Origin: Candidatus Solibacter sp.
GTDB lineage: Bacteria > Acidobacteriota > Terriglobia > Bryobacterales > Bryobacteraceae
DNA length: 5,176 nucleotides
Assembly: GCA_026394025.1 (NCBI GenBank)
Contig: JAPKZC010000170.1
Span: forward strand, 6,950-12,125
Direction of reading: 5' to 3'
A program made the translations under genes and the position numbers. Of the stretch, positions 5,176-5,176 are shown in pieces; the first letter of the stretch is position 1; the number at the start of each line of letters is the position of its first letter. A model generated the notes under the pieces. It did not search any database. It worked only from the letters and a program-made list of their open reading frames with translations, and was not told the origin of the DNA.

Positions 5176-5176
5176 C

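Overview
The window is GC-rich (roughly 60-65 percent by eye), tightly packed bacterial chromosome. The mixture of genes (a flagellar fliM, an HD-domain dNTPase, a membrane-anchored TPR protein, a small 50-residue protein and a Cys-rich 'MxCxIC' protein) resembles genomes of Acidobacteriota, perhaps the Solibacter/Bryobacter side. That placement is inference from protein style, not from a marker gene.

Layout, left to right. (1) Positions 1 to about 254, minus strand: the N-terminal part of a ModA-type oxyanion-binding protein, running off the left edge. (2) About 255-423: a divergent regulatory region holding a 34-nt motif present twice in inverted orientation (32/34 identical), so that both divergent transcripts carry the same hairpin-forming sequence just before their genes, plus a second dyad and a 10-bp palindrome between the copies. 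(3) 424-1512, plus: an XRE-type helix-turn-helix fused to a ModA-related PBP_like ligand domain, a probable one-component molybdate/tungstate-type regulator of the divergent transporter. (4) 1606-2301, plus: a single-pass membrane protein with TPR repeats, followed 13 nt later by (5) 2315-3448, a complete dGTPase-like HD triphosphohydrolase. (6) 3445-3597, minus: a 50-residue protein that shares the palindromic CTAG with the dgt stop. (7) 3618-4231, plus: a Cys-rich protein gene broken by a frame change near 3711-3716. (8) 4174-5120, minus: fliM, broken between its N-terminal and middle parts near 4852-4856, with the tail of an unidentified upstream gene at the right edge.

Three functional modules are visible: oxyanion uptake and its regulation (1-1512), a TPR/dNTPase pair with small genes around it (1606-3597), and the end of a flagellar gene cluster (4174-5176). 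The most notable features are the duplicated leader motif between modA and its presumed regulator, and the presence within about 1.2 kb of two genes that each appear to have lost a short internal piece out of frame. The second observation may be real decay or an assembly problem.
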